From the NCBI GenBank assembly GCA_035041965.1, contig JAPYMA010000099.1, positions 1-64,000 on the forward strand: a DNA stretch of 64,000 nt. Reading direction: 5' to 3'. The position numbers and the translations under genes are program-made. This document shows positions 53,301 to 64,000 of this stretch, one piece after another (position 1 is the stretch's first letter; the number at the start of each line of letters is the position of its first letter). The notes under the pieces were generated by a model, which made no database searches, had not been told where the DNA came from, and saw only the letters and a program-made list of their open reading frames with translations. The stretch comes from Anisakis pegreffii (Eukaryota > Nematoda > Chromadorea > Rhabditida > Anisakidae).

Positions 53301-54000
53301 ATGAGTCTTCATTATGAAGATAATGGTAATACTTTTGGATTAAGTCCCAAACGAGAATGCAAAGATGCAACGTTCAAAAAGTTCAGAACTCTCGGCACTA
53401 CCGTACAAATAGTCATAAAATGATCCGCTTCGACATCGAAACAGTTCACGGAACAGTTGTAATAGGCTAATAAAATTGTTCTCCAGTGCAAATCACTTCT
53501 TTTGTACCAATTGTGGCAATTAATTGCCTATCAGCTGTCGCACTACAGCCAGAAAGTAAGTACTCTGACCTCTTAAATTGTGTAATACTTCGAAACCAAC
53601 CTAGTACTACACCTATAAAAACAGCTTATTTCATGGCCAATATTGTCAGTTGTGTTATTTTACGGCGAGCGAATAGCAGTGTAGCATTATAGCTTACCTT
53701 ACGATAAGCTATAAAACTTCCATCATACTGTAAAGCAAATACTCACTCGAGACGAGGTAATGTTCATAAATAGCTCACCTGCACAAGATCCTCGGTAATC
53801 GCCCAACTGATCGACAGCTTCTCACTGTTGATCGCATTCGTTTCAATCATTTTAAAACGTGGCTCAGCACATCCAGCCGTTGTCAAACAACCTTTTCGCC
53901 ATTCAATGTTCATCAGTTCGACACTCAACCAGAATATATCATCCGATGAAACAATGCTGATCCAAGAGAATATTTGTATGACAGCGATAATGAATCGCAT
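47330..54000 (-). CDS. Gene C: paralogue of gene A, five coding exons with long first intron
   Basis: Coding exons are 54000-53779, 50298-50137, 49480-49313, 48556-48282 and 47552-47330, giving 349 residues with phases 0,0,0,2. The signal peptide is MRFIIAVIQIFSWISIVSS. The ectodomain carries GCLTTAGC, DPTYGF..TCD, the CFNAT sequon and RCPWC. The transmembrane helix is at about 204-229, followed by YLRQKR. The tail begins YETPWDQKY and ends DDSGLESV, closely matching gene A. Acceptors are good (TTTTCAG for exons 2 and 4, GATTTCAG for exon 3, AATTCTAG for exon 5). The exon 4 donor is a weak GTTCTT, but its phase agrees with A and B. Intron 1 is 3480 bp and holds a hairpin and tandem repeats described separately. 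It is more similar to A than to B. Confidence 0.88.
51610..51671. repeat. 62-nt near-perfect hairpin in intron 1 of gene C
   Basis: A 23-bp perfect stem (51610-51632 with 51649-51671) continues past one T-T mismatch into GCCAT/ATGGC closed by CTCG. The size is that of a miRNA precursor. The near-perfect pairing is more like a small foldback repeat or siRNA-type hairpin. Confidence 0.85.
52725..52810 (+). repeat. 32-bp tandem repeat
   Basis: Units starting TTTGAAAATGTCGCTG at 52725, 52757 and 52789 (last one partial), period 32 bp. It lies in intron 1 of gene C. Confidence 0.9.
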
Positions 54001-54028
54001 CTTCGATTCGTCCAGAAAATTTTAGTTC

Positions 54029-54039
54029 CTGAAATTATC
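54029..54039 (-). promoter_or_regulatory. Splice acceptor upstream of gene C start (possible trans-splice site)
   Basis: GATAATTTCAG ends 28 bases before the ATG of gene C, the same arrangement as gene A. It is compatible with spliced-leader addition or a 5' UTR intron. Confidence 0.45.
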
Positions 54040-54165
54040 GTCATCGTTTTCCTTGAGAAATACATCGTTGAAAAATCAGAAATAACTTCGGTCAACAGGA
54101 ACATTTGTGAGTTATTAGCATAAGCGAATCATAAAATTTGCAGAACAATTCGGCTTCTTTTTCAG

Positions 54166-56718
54166 AACTCATCGGAATCAGAATGCATTGGATGAAATCG
54201 CCGATAACGAAAACAATTTCTTCTTAAAGAACGGAATGAACAAAATTATTATCAGAAACTCGGATCTTTGGTGAGTTATTCAATGGAATCGCATGCACAT
54301 GCACTTGTAGCAATGATACAAACATAGATAGAAGTAACGTTCTGTTGTTGAACAGTTATAAATAATACGGTAGCGCTTGTTTGAATGATTCATCGTGAAG
54401 CGAGAAGATGAATGGCATGCGATTTTGACTTCTTTAAATGATCACGATGATGTTAACTCTCACTGGAGATGCTCATAAAACATCGAAAAACGAGTTGACT
54501 TCATGGTGCTCGTATCGTATTTACAATCGTTTCTCAAATATTCGCCATAAAGTAGAAATTAATGCGATTTTAATGAGTGATTCGAATGAATATTGTTAGC
54601 CTAACGCGCCGACTTGCTCGCTATACTAATTCTATGGAGCGATTCTGCTGTTTTGCGCTAAATTTTCAACCTAACTGCTCCAAGTGCTTAAAAAACGACT
54701 ATGAAATGATCATTAACCGTTGTCTACAATTTACTTTTAAATGAACTAATAAAGTATCAGAACGAAGGAAAAAATTGCGATGTTGACGTGACGACGCATT
54801 TCGGAATTGAATTCCGCGAACTGAACTGAGAAAGGTGATCATTATAGGTGTTGGTAATTTGGTACGGAATGGAACATGAGCCAGAAGATCTCAATTAGGT
54901 TCCTTCAGAATTGTAATTGAACAAATGAAGGCAATATCGAGTGAGGAATTATAAAAGAAGACAACATGATGGGAAATTGATCCGTCAGATCAATCGAATT
55001 AATATTATCATATCACTGATTTAATCAGTCGAAGGATTTATCCTGCAATACTGGCATGTGCAGTAAAATAACTGTCGATTTGTGTGATCCGCAGTAATTC
55101 ATTCATTTACTCCTCACATTCATTGCAGCAAATTACGAGTTGTGAGGGTGAGGTTAGGGCGTGGTTCCGTCAGAGATCCGCCTTTTCGAGGGATCGAATG
55201 CTCTGCGGTAAGTTTTCGATTGCTCGGGGAGGGGTTTCACGAGAAAACAGAACAATATGAGAGAGCAGCGAATGTGTTTGAATGCTTTGCTGATAATAAA
55301 ATCAACTGGAGCAGTACAAATTTAGCGGTTATTAGTGCCAATGTAACCATACAAGCGGAAAAATTTCAGAGGATAATTCGGTTAACACATTCGCTCTTAG
55401 CTACTCAAGTGGTAAGCGTTATAGCGTTAAAATCATTTTAATACTCGCATTCTAGACTGCATAGGTGCGACGTTGTGTGATATTATACATATATTGCAAT
55501 TACATTTTATTTCATCTAATAAATATTGATGAACTTCTATCAGCAGTCTCAGGTAATTGAATTCAAAAAGTATCAGTAGCGCTGGACGACTGTCGGAAAC
55601 TATGCAGTGTAGAAGAACTTTAATTAGATTTTGACAATGCGCGAGTGATCCTTATGAATATGGTTCAGAAAATGGTTCAAATTAAATGGTTCAGAAAATT
55701 CGGAAATTCTATCAGTGGGAACAGCATTCAATGGAAAAAAGATATACACTTAGGGAAATGGATACGTAATCATATAAGATATATGATCTTGTAATACCTG
55801 ACTTCGGGTTTGTCACTATCATGTTTCTATATGAGTTACTAATAGTTCAGGCCATACAAAAATGGGCTTGAGGTGTTCAAAACGGGCCTGGGCTGCTTCT
55901 GAGTCACTCCCAAAGTATGTTAACGGCTTATTGTCTATGAATACCGGTTGGTCATAAAAAATGAAATGAGCAAAAATTTATTGAAATCGAGATTCGACTT
56001 CAACTGATCGCAAGAACTTCAAAAAGCGATCCGAACAATAGCACATTGCCAACGAACGGATCGAACAACAAACAGAACAAGTTCCGTAACACATAATCCA
56101 TTTAGCATCAAAGCTTTGCGATACACTTTCCTCGCTCTCAAAAACTTTTTGATTCATTCACAATAGACGACGACCTTCAAAAAGCGGTCGCTCGATCGGT
56201 CTCTTTTTTGAAACGAACGAAAAATGTTTCGCTGGTAACACAAAACATAATACAATGCATCATCGCCATTATCCATTATGAAAATTGTTTTCCATTTGCA
56301 TTAAAATGAATTTAATGGAATTCGCTCGTTTTCAGTGGCACCGAAACACTAAACCCTTCATGTGTATTGTATGTGTATTCGCAATCTAGGAAATGACTCG
56401 ATAGAGGCAAGACAACTGAACATAATGAATCATAAATTCGTATCTTTTGCTTTAGAGGTGATAAAAATTGTGTTAGAGGTGATTTTGTACTGGGATAACG
56501 GTGATTAGCACTATCAGTAAACAGTTCACTGATTGACGAAAAAATTTTGTTGAGCTTATTCTTTGCAGACTAATTTTTAGACTATTTTCGAGATGTTCGG
56601 CATTCTTTGTGCAGAAATTTCTGCAGAGATTATGAGTGAGACCTTTTCAGAAGCAGTGGTTGTGGGCTGGAAGTGCTGCGATGAGAACCGCTGTGCAAAC
56701 GGTCGGCTAATTCCTTAA
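54166..56718 (+). CDS. Tentative four-exon gene on the plus strand
   Basis: Proposed exons are 54166-54270 (TTCTTTTTCAG acceptor, GTGAGT donor), 55129-55210 (TTCATTGCAG, GTAAGT), 55370-55411 (AATTTCAG, GTAAGC) and 56581-56718 (TTTTTAG, ending TAA). Phases agree at every junction. The sequence passes through DEIADNENNFFLKNG, RGSVRDPPFRGIECSA and, in the last exon, GWKCCDENRCANG. No in-frame initiator lies upstream of exon 1, so a first exon is missing or translation starts at the ATG at 54226. The gene would be divergent from gene C. The opposite strand at 56630-56860 is also open with protein-like sequence, which lowers confidence. No family is recognised. Confidence 0.32.
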
Positions 56719-57094
56719 AGTGTCTGAAAAAGTCCTCAAGTGAACAAAACTCGTTGGTCACAAAAAAACGATTGGCAAGAGTCGTGTGCCAGTGGCTTAT
56801 AGGCAAAAACAATATCTTCTTTTTGTGACATATGTCATCAACACGATCTCTACGTATCACATTACGTATTATTGCTCACACTCTACACTCAACTCATTCG
56901 AGTGCGTTTGCGTGCAAATTGCACCACTTAACAAGCACAAATTGCATTTTCCGCTTCTCGAATTCTTCGAAAATATTCGAACTTCAGAAATTTCTCCAGA
57001 AAAACCGATTCGTCGAAAAGCCTTTTTTGGAAGCCCTCAAAGAGAATCCTCGTCCGAAATTTATTTGAGTCCGTTCAATTTTGTCATCAAATAG

Positions 57095-60000
57095 GTTGGA
57101 TCTTCGGATATTAGCGCAGCTTCATCGGAACTACGCTGAAACTGGAAGTTTTCGTATTTAATGCATCAACATTCAGATGAAACTTTAAGCCAAAAGTATA
57201 TTTATCGTTGCATAGCAATCCTTTCCATATCAGATTCTAGAAACCAAACGCCATTCATGTGTTATCCTTTATCAATCACTTACGTTATCAGTGATCGCTG
57301 ATCAGTTCCATCTGTTCCTTCCCGATGTTCACCGACAAACACCATCACATTACTGTCATTCATTGAGTTTGATTTCTGACAGCGATAAACAAAAACACTT
57401 CAAAATCGACACATGCAACTGCATTGTTGGGCAATTATCATAATGAAGGGCAATGTTATTGCGTTTGATTTCCCTCGCAGAAGGGTCACACTTCCTACGA
57501 ATGTAATAAATTTATCAGGACATTTCTTCAAAAATTTTTGCGAGGTTACGCTCAAAAACACGTTTAAACTGACACTTTTGGGCAGCGCTATTCGAATGCT
57601 TTAATTCAGTTCCCAGAACCGAAACGATGGCTCACCACATTCCAAAATTGTGAACAAAGTTGTTATGAAACGATATTCGAGCACATGCATCAAAAAATCA
57701 TCGCAACATGATAATGCGCACAGATATCATAAATCATTTGGAATCTTCGACACCGTAAGGTGTCATTACTATGAGTTATTCCGCAGATGATCAAAATATG
57801 CACATACCCATAGGATGATGTGCTGTCGTTCTGTTTCTCATCTGAATTTGAATTTAGCAATGAAATTTATGACATTCACTGCTTCGAATAGTAATAATAC
57901 CTCGATATGCTCTAATGATAATGCAGCAAGCAAATAAACTGCCATTATTATATTCATCTATACGCAATGATCCATCATTATCCGATTCAGTGAATTGTTC
58001 ACCTTATTGATAATTCATGATGCAACTAATAATTGCGATCTGCATCAAAATTATTAAACATTCAGCAGTACTCTCGTGCTCATTACAAGCGCTACGATGG
58101 ACTGGACGAAATCAGCCGTGAAAACATCGAAACTCGTGATCAAAAGAAACCAATAGAGCAGATAAAAACTTTGAAGCATGTCAGAACCAGCATAACTGTG
58201 AACAGTTTTAAGAGATCCTGACTAAAGCTTGTTCAATTCTAGAATAGGCCTGATTAGGTATAATTCAGAGAAACTGTTGTAATTTGCGGATGAACAGTGG
58301 AACACTTACAAAAGTTTGGTTACAGAATTTGAGTTGCATCAGTTGATATCATAACAACTCCTTATAAGGAAACAGCGATGGAGCTATCATCAATGAAACG
58401 TAATATATTGAAGTGTCACTCGCTTATGCAATAGCTTGAATGTCACAGCTGTGAGAACATTTCCATTCAGTTCGTTTTTGAAAACGAAATCAGTTGTATG
58501 TCGCTCGCTTAAAGGAAACATTGAATTTGCGTTCGAACATAAATTACAATGTTGTTATTGTAAATGATATATGCGAATGTACATATTGATAAATGTATTG
58601 CCGAGAGGATGATCGATGCTCGACAATATGAAAGTATCAATGAAAGAATTCGTGATTAAGACAACGCGCCCGCCGTTCAAGAGGTCAACAAGTGTTGAGC
58701 ACACCAGCAAATAGCACCACCAACAGTTTTCTTTCATTTCACTTTTATCTTCACCGACCAACGTCCTATCACACTCCTAACGTCGAATCGCATCGGATCA
58801 TATAACCGCACCAAGCAAGCAAGCAACACCATAGGTGTCACTCTATGAATACAGAAACATAGCACCACCAGCACAAGAACAATAATAGTAATAATAGCAA
58901 TAATGAAGAGTGCAAGAAGCCGATTTGGTGCACTTCAAGTGTATGCTAAAACAAAGGATGTTGAGCTATCGTATCATCTTGCTTTCATCCACAACACTTT
59001 GAAATCAAACGCCACTAGGTAACTGTGAGTGCAATCAACGATACGTATGAGAATGATGAGGTGATACCGACCGACGACGTTCTCCACTTGAAATGAATAC
59101 TCAATTAAGTAGCCGTTGTGACTACAGGTCAAAATCTGCGATTTGTGATGGCCACAAAAATGGATGAATGCTTTTTCGAGCACGGCTTTGGAATGCGTAG
59201 ATATTGGATGCATTCCTTAAGATATGGTTAGGGAGCATCGATGAGGGAAATTGAAATCAGGAACCGGAATCCTCGAAAATTGTCTTGTGATTTTCATAAG
59301 CACGTCAAATTTTATCATATTAAAAACGAACACTAACCTACTTCGCTTTTCACGTCATTTTTATACATAACAATCACAGATTCACAGCGCAAAATCAGGA
59401 TGACATCAAAAGTAAACGCTGTCAAAACGATAAATATGGTAAAGGCAATGCATTTGGTATGCGAATATCTTGAAATGTTTGCAAAAGAATGCAAATGATT
59501 CCAACTGTGATAGGCAAATCGCAAAAAGAAGTTTTGATGCAGTTCAAACAATAATGGAAACCTTCCGCTGAAACTCCTTCCGAAAACAGGTTAAAGCACA
59601 CCGGGTGGTACAGCGACCGTATTATTCGACAGCCGCATTGAACTCGTTGCTCATTTCTTCTTCAAAATCAAATTTTCCCAAAATCAAATTCATCCTCATA
59701 AAATCAAGTCTTTTTCATTTCACATACACATAAATGATGCATGCCTATCACTTTGTTCCTACTCAATGAACCATTTTAAATTTGATTTGTTTACGAGTGT
59801 ATACAATCGGTGAACATCGAACTCATAAAGCCCACCAAAACGATGAGAACTTTAATTGAGTGATTCGCTGTTTTTGGTTTATTTTGTGACTTCAAAGCAA
59901 TAGTCCTTTCTGAAAATGGCACATTTCTGTGTGTTGTATTGTATTAATGATTATTATTATTTTATGCTCAATACTGTACTAACTATTATATCGAAATAAT

Positions 60001-61977
60001 AGTTATCATTATGATCATGAAACACGACCTGGGTGGGAATCTTTTTCCTGCCGTCCTAAAATGATGAAGTTTATCCGTTTTCGTAAGCAATCGGGCAAGT
60101 GAAATCAACAACTTCCGTTAGGGCACGGTGCAAAATGTCTACGAAATCCAGCTCGTCACTCCGCACTGCCCACTCGCGAAATAGATCAACCTCTGCTCTC
60201 GTATTGATAGATATAAGTTTGAAGAAGTACTCAACAATTAACATCGAACAACATCATTTTCATTAAATATTCAAGCTATTATTGGTATTGCAGTTACTCT
60301 TACGCGGTTCTGATCAAAAGATAGAGTGATGATGACACATTGCGTGAGAAAGATCGCGTTTTGGAATGATACTAATTAAGAGAACTAATTATCGTCAACA
60401 ATTTCAGTACAAATCACGAGTACTATTGAAAGCTGAAACGATTATTTTCGAGGATTGAAAAATTTCTCAACGATAAACCATTAAATGATTATGCACGAAC
60501 AATTGTTGTTGTTATTGTTGGTGTTATCGAAACTGAACAGATAATGGCGCAATTATAGCGATTGCATTCGGATTATAGCGGGCGGCATCTTTGTGTTGCG
60601 TAACGATATCCGAATTTACTTGTTGCGCTAATTAAGCGCTCAAAACAGATGCATTAACACTTACGAACCCTCGAGAAAACGATATTACACCCAATTTTGG
60701 ACTTTAAACGTTTCAGGACACCGCGTCTATTGTTGATGAAAGCGATCGTTCCGTTAGTGTAACTCATCCGAATGCCACATTTGTTTCTATTAAACAAAGA
60801 CGAACGAGCAAAGATGAAAGATTTCTGCTTATGCCATATAGTTCGCTGTTCTGAATGTCCTAAGGACAAACTGTTCGAATGCTCTTAATTTCTATCTAGT
60901 CGATAGTGGTAATATCTGTTCGATAGCACGTGCAATTTACTGCTAGCATAAGCTACTAGCAATGGATATTACAAGCTTTCTAACCAAATTTGAGCATTCC
61001 AGTGACCTGACCAAAGTGCTCAAAAAATGCGGATGCCCATCGTAATCGCACTTTACTGCTCTGCTACAGATCAAATGACAATCCAGGCTATGACAATCAT
61101 ATGCCTACACATTATTCCTTCTCGTATTGTGCTAACTGAACTTATAGTCCGTGGACAAGAGATTGTACTTGATGAGATTAATGTTGAGTTGGCACAGAAG
61201 TCACCATCCACTAGGAAATGGTAGTGAAACGCTCGAATATGTCAACAGTCACGAATCCACGCAATTTTTCACGTCGTTTGGGGATTTACAGGCTGAGAAT
61301 ATTCGATAGAGAATATCTTAATCTCATGCATATACAGTTTCCTGCAAGCCCGAATCAAATTTCGATGGCGCATCTCAACATATCAAATTTTTGTTCATGG
61401 AAGCTGATCACATTGATGGCTTGAGTAAGACGTTGCCTACAGTATAAAATCACTTTGCAATATCACAATAAATATAATATGCAGTATAATCATTTATTGA
61501 TACCTTAAAAAGCTCAAGCCTTTACTCAAAACTCTTCTTGAAATACTACGACTGAATAAATCCAATTTTCGGTGGATAAGCATTGATTAAATGTATCCGT
61601 TCTCGTGGATGTAAGTACTTAAATAAATAAGCAAATAAAAATGAAAACACACCGAAACACGAGAGGGCATCTGCAAACACACAGGATTATAATTATGTAT
61701 GTACAATTTGTGTTTTCTTGGCTGAGTTAGCCATAATCGAAACCGGATACTTGATTCGCGATATTGTATGTTCGAATCTTTATTTACATTAATCTCTTAA
61801 TTAATCCCGTACTGCTCCCATGAATCACTTATTGATATACGCTTACTTGCGCATCATATTCAAGCAATTCCCACGTTTTATCAGAACAAAATCAACAGTC
61901 ATCAAGAAAATAGATTCAAGAAGTACGACTTTTCATTTACTTGAGTACGTTCGGAAATTTTACATCGAACGTGTTTT
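57095..61977. other. No defendable gene
   Basis: AT-rich, with short CAA/GTT-rich runs near 60.5 kb. Frames just upstream at 56786-57094 (plus) are open in two registers with protein-like sequence but lack splice support. Confidence 0.35.
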
Positions 61978-62311
61978 TCAGAGTGCTCTGTAAATATCAC
62001 AAGCAGGAGTTTGAATTGGATTACCGAACAATCTATCGTCGTTTTCTTGTTGATGAAATGCGATTATCACAGTGAAGTGATCTTGCATGAAATGCGTCAA
62101 ATTGGCGCTCTCATAATCTCCTGATGTCTTGAATAAACAACAAGGACACGGAAAAAGGTTTACGGCTGAATTCTGTGAATAAAAAACCAAAAACTTTTGC
62201 AAATAGCACCAATAACAGATGGGATTTCTGGAATCCGATTAAGACGGCATTTGAAATGGCCGAATTCGAAGAGAAAAACAAAGAGAACAAAATAACGAAT
62301 GAGAAGATCAT
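61978..62311 (-). CDS. Tentative secreted Cys-containing protein
   Basis: An ATG at 62311 opens a clear signal-peptide-like stretch (MIFSFVILFSLFFSSNSAIS). A strong acceptor TTTTTTATTCACAG then precedes a frame with PCPCC and ending TPACDIYRAL at a TGA. Joining them needs a donor near 62210 and a 37-base intron, unusually short. The frames do agree. Alternatively the second part belongs to another upstream exon. It lies directly 3' of the 62447-62835 model. Confidence 0.22.
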
Positions 62312-62440
62312 TCGTAATGAATGAATTTTTTGTTTGATCGGTTCTCTTCAATGGTGATGCATAAAGACGCTTATGGAATGCGATTGTCGTCATAGACATC
62401 GCTTAATCGGCTTAGTGAAGTAAACGAATGCATTCACTCA

Positions 62441-62446
62441 TTTATT
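62441..62446 (-). terminator. Polyadenylation signal AATAAA
   Basis: AATAAA directly abuts the stop codon of the 62447-62835 model. This would give a very short 3' UTR. Confidence 0.4.
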
Positions 62447-62835
62447 TCATAATACTCTTCGTTCGATTATGATGCACTCATCATTGGTTTTGTTTATTGA
62501 ATGATGCAAATCATCCGATTCGCAAATCAGATTATATGAAAGTGTTAAACAAATTTTGCTCATAGCCATATTTCCACAGCGCTCAGACAAGATTTTGTTC
62601 ACTAACAGCAGCAGAATGCACTCGATGAACATACAAGTGGTGCTCACAATCACGATGATGGCCATATTCCATGTTGAATCAAGCGAAATACCCAAATCAT
62701 GCTGACTTGCGATTACGGTATATATAGTGATCACAACTGTACTATATTCAAATCCAGTTCTAAGTTCTCATCAAACAAGGAACCATGCGAACATTCTTGC
62801 TTACCTATGAAGAAAATATCTAAAAAACAAGTCAT
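62447..62835 (-). CDS. Putative small type I membrane protein, two exons
   Basis: Exon 1 is 62835-62805 (ATG plus ten codons) with donor GTAAGC. Exon 2 is 62736-62447 after ATAGTACAG. The junction splits a codon 1+2 and the frame agrees. The resulting 106 residues begin with a hydrophobic signal peptide that spans the intron (MTCFLDIFFI/VVITIYTVIA). A short ectodomain follows, then a transmembrane helix at about residues 34-56 (MAIIVIVSTTCMFIECILLLL), then a Cys-containing tail ending ERRVL. AATAAA begins immediately 3' of the TGA (62441-62446 on the plus axis). It is not detectably similar to genes A-C apart from general layout. No family is recognised. Confidence 0.48.
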
Positions 62836-64000
62836 AATAGGCGTCAAACTGTACGAATAATCCTAACGGTTGACGCTGATTTATACCCAGTGATTAGTCG
62901 AAACAACGTTCTATTATCAATTTAGTGCATGCTGCAATGAATTACAATAAAGTATTTAGAGACATTGAACATCTAGTAATACTTATAATATTACATATTA
63001 GTAATGCCAATAATAACAATAGTAATGATATTAATAATATGCACACCGAATAAAATAATTCTCGATGAACGATGTGTGTTGTAGGGATGATGACACAGCT
63101 CAGAGCAAAGCAAGGTAATCATTATTTGAGGTCAATGAGCAGTTAATTGACTAGCAGTTCTGTTCACTGGTTGGTTGGACACTCATCTGATGAATTGATG
63201 ATGAGTGGTTGGATGCCAATAGATTAGTAGTCGATAATTACAATCGCAAAATCATTTACCTGAATTTATTCGAATAACATTAGCTTAATGTCGATGACAA
63301 ATCAAAAATTCATCCCGAATTACAGCAACAATGTCAGTTATTGGATGAAATGAAATAAATCTCAATTTTCTCGAGGAGCAAATCAAACATTATTCAACAC
63401 AGTGTTATTATGATGATCAATTAGGGTTGTCGCTGTTCAATATGAAAAATTTAGTCGCTTAATTAATGGCTGCGTGTTTTTGCAATCCTCCAGCAGTTAT
63501 CTAATTTGTCAATTTGGATGTTTGTTTGTTCACAACAAAAAATCATTTGGGTGCTCATCATGTCGTTAATCGATTGCTGTGAAACAAAGAACATCAAATT
63601 AGCAGTTGATTATGAGTGCGAATGTAACATCGTGAGGACACTTCTCAGACGAAACGTCGCCAGTTCGATGTACCCTCCTCGTTAACTCATCATCAAGCGA
63701 AATATGCTGAATTATCACGCAATTGTGTTCGTTTACTTCCTCCGAACAACAATTCATTAACAATTACACAACCATACCACAAATCAACACAATTAATGAC
63801 TCATCGATGCACCATCAAACTTTCCTCGCTAATTTATTGCACTCGATATCAAGTCATTTTCCACATCGAGAGTGTTTTTGTCAGCGAAATTAATGTTGTC
63901 TTCTGTTGTATTTCTTTGTGGAATTGACAAATAAATGAGAGGATGCGAGCATACAAACAAGTGAAACAGAATTCTTCACGATGTGTTTATACAAAATTGA
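62836..64000. other. Right-hand edge, no gene seen
   Basis: AT-rich, with an AATAAT-type low-complexity patch at about 62990-63055. It may contain the promoter of the 62447-62835 model. Confidence 0.35.

Noticed and set aside
1..64000. CRISPR arrays, bacterial operons, rRNA genes
   Set aside because: No regularly spaced repeats, no Shine-Dalgarno-led gene strings and no rRNA-like sequence were seen.

Overview
This window looks like AT-rich nuclear DNA (roughly 36-38% GC by eye) from an animal, most likely a nematode. The evidence is cis-spliced genes whose introns end in TTTCAG-like acceptors, TTTCAG-like sites a few bases before several start codons (as expected where a spliced leader is added), intron-less eukaryotic tRNA genes with Pol III T-run terminators, and no bacterial-style operons. 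An ascaridoid-type nematode would fit the base composition and intron sizes, but that is inference.

The certain protein-coding content is three paralogous genes, all on the minus strand: 12266-17263 (gene A), 36690-39058 (gene B) and 47330-54000 (gene C). Each has five coding exons with the same intron phases (0,0,0,2). Each encodes a single-pass type I membrane protein of about 350-370 residues: signal peptide, Cys-containing ectodomain ending in a CFNAT / CPWC module, one transmembrane helix, and a Ser-rich cytoplasmic tail of about 105-120 residues. I do not recognise the family. The last exons carry no start codon and are found only by splicing and similarity. Two identical tRNA-Arg(ACG) genes lie between B and C at 44409-44481 and 45000-45072.

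The first 3.3 kb is repeat-rich. An approximately 1.6 kb segment (1590-3186) is bounded by an imperfect inverted repeat of about 90 bp. It holds approximately 432-bp tandem units and a GC-rich core with a TATA-like sequence and stable hairpins. Intron 3 of gene A carries a non-autonomous hAT-like element (14868-15675) with 12-bp terminal inverted repeats and an 8-bp target duplication. Intron 1 of gene C (about 3.5 kb) holds a near-perfect 62-nt hairpin and a 32-bp tandem repeat.

Outside these, the number and size of open frames (about a hundred of 60 codons or more) is close to what random DNA of this composition would give, so most are chance. I list tentative small genes where splice signals, matching phases, signal peptides or codon pattern add support. 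The best are a secreted 111-residue protein (7074-7851, minus), a 106-residue single-pass protein (62447-62835, minus) and a four-exon model on the plus strand (54166-56718). Long stretches (17.3-22.2, 33-36.6, 39.5-42.7, 45.1-47.3 and 57.1-62 kb) show no gene I can defend.
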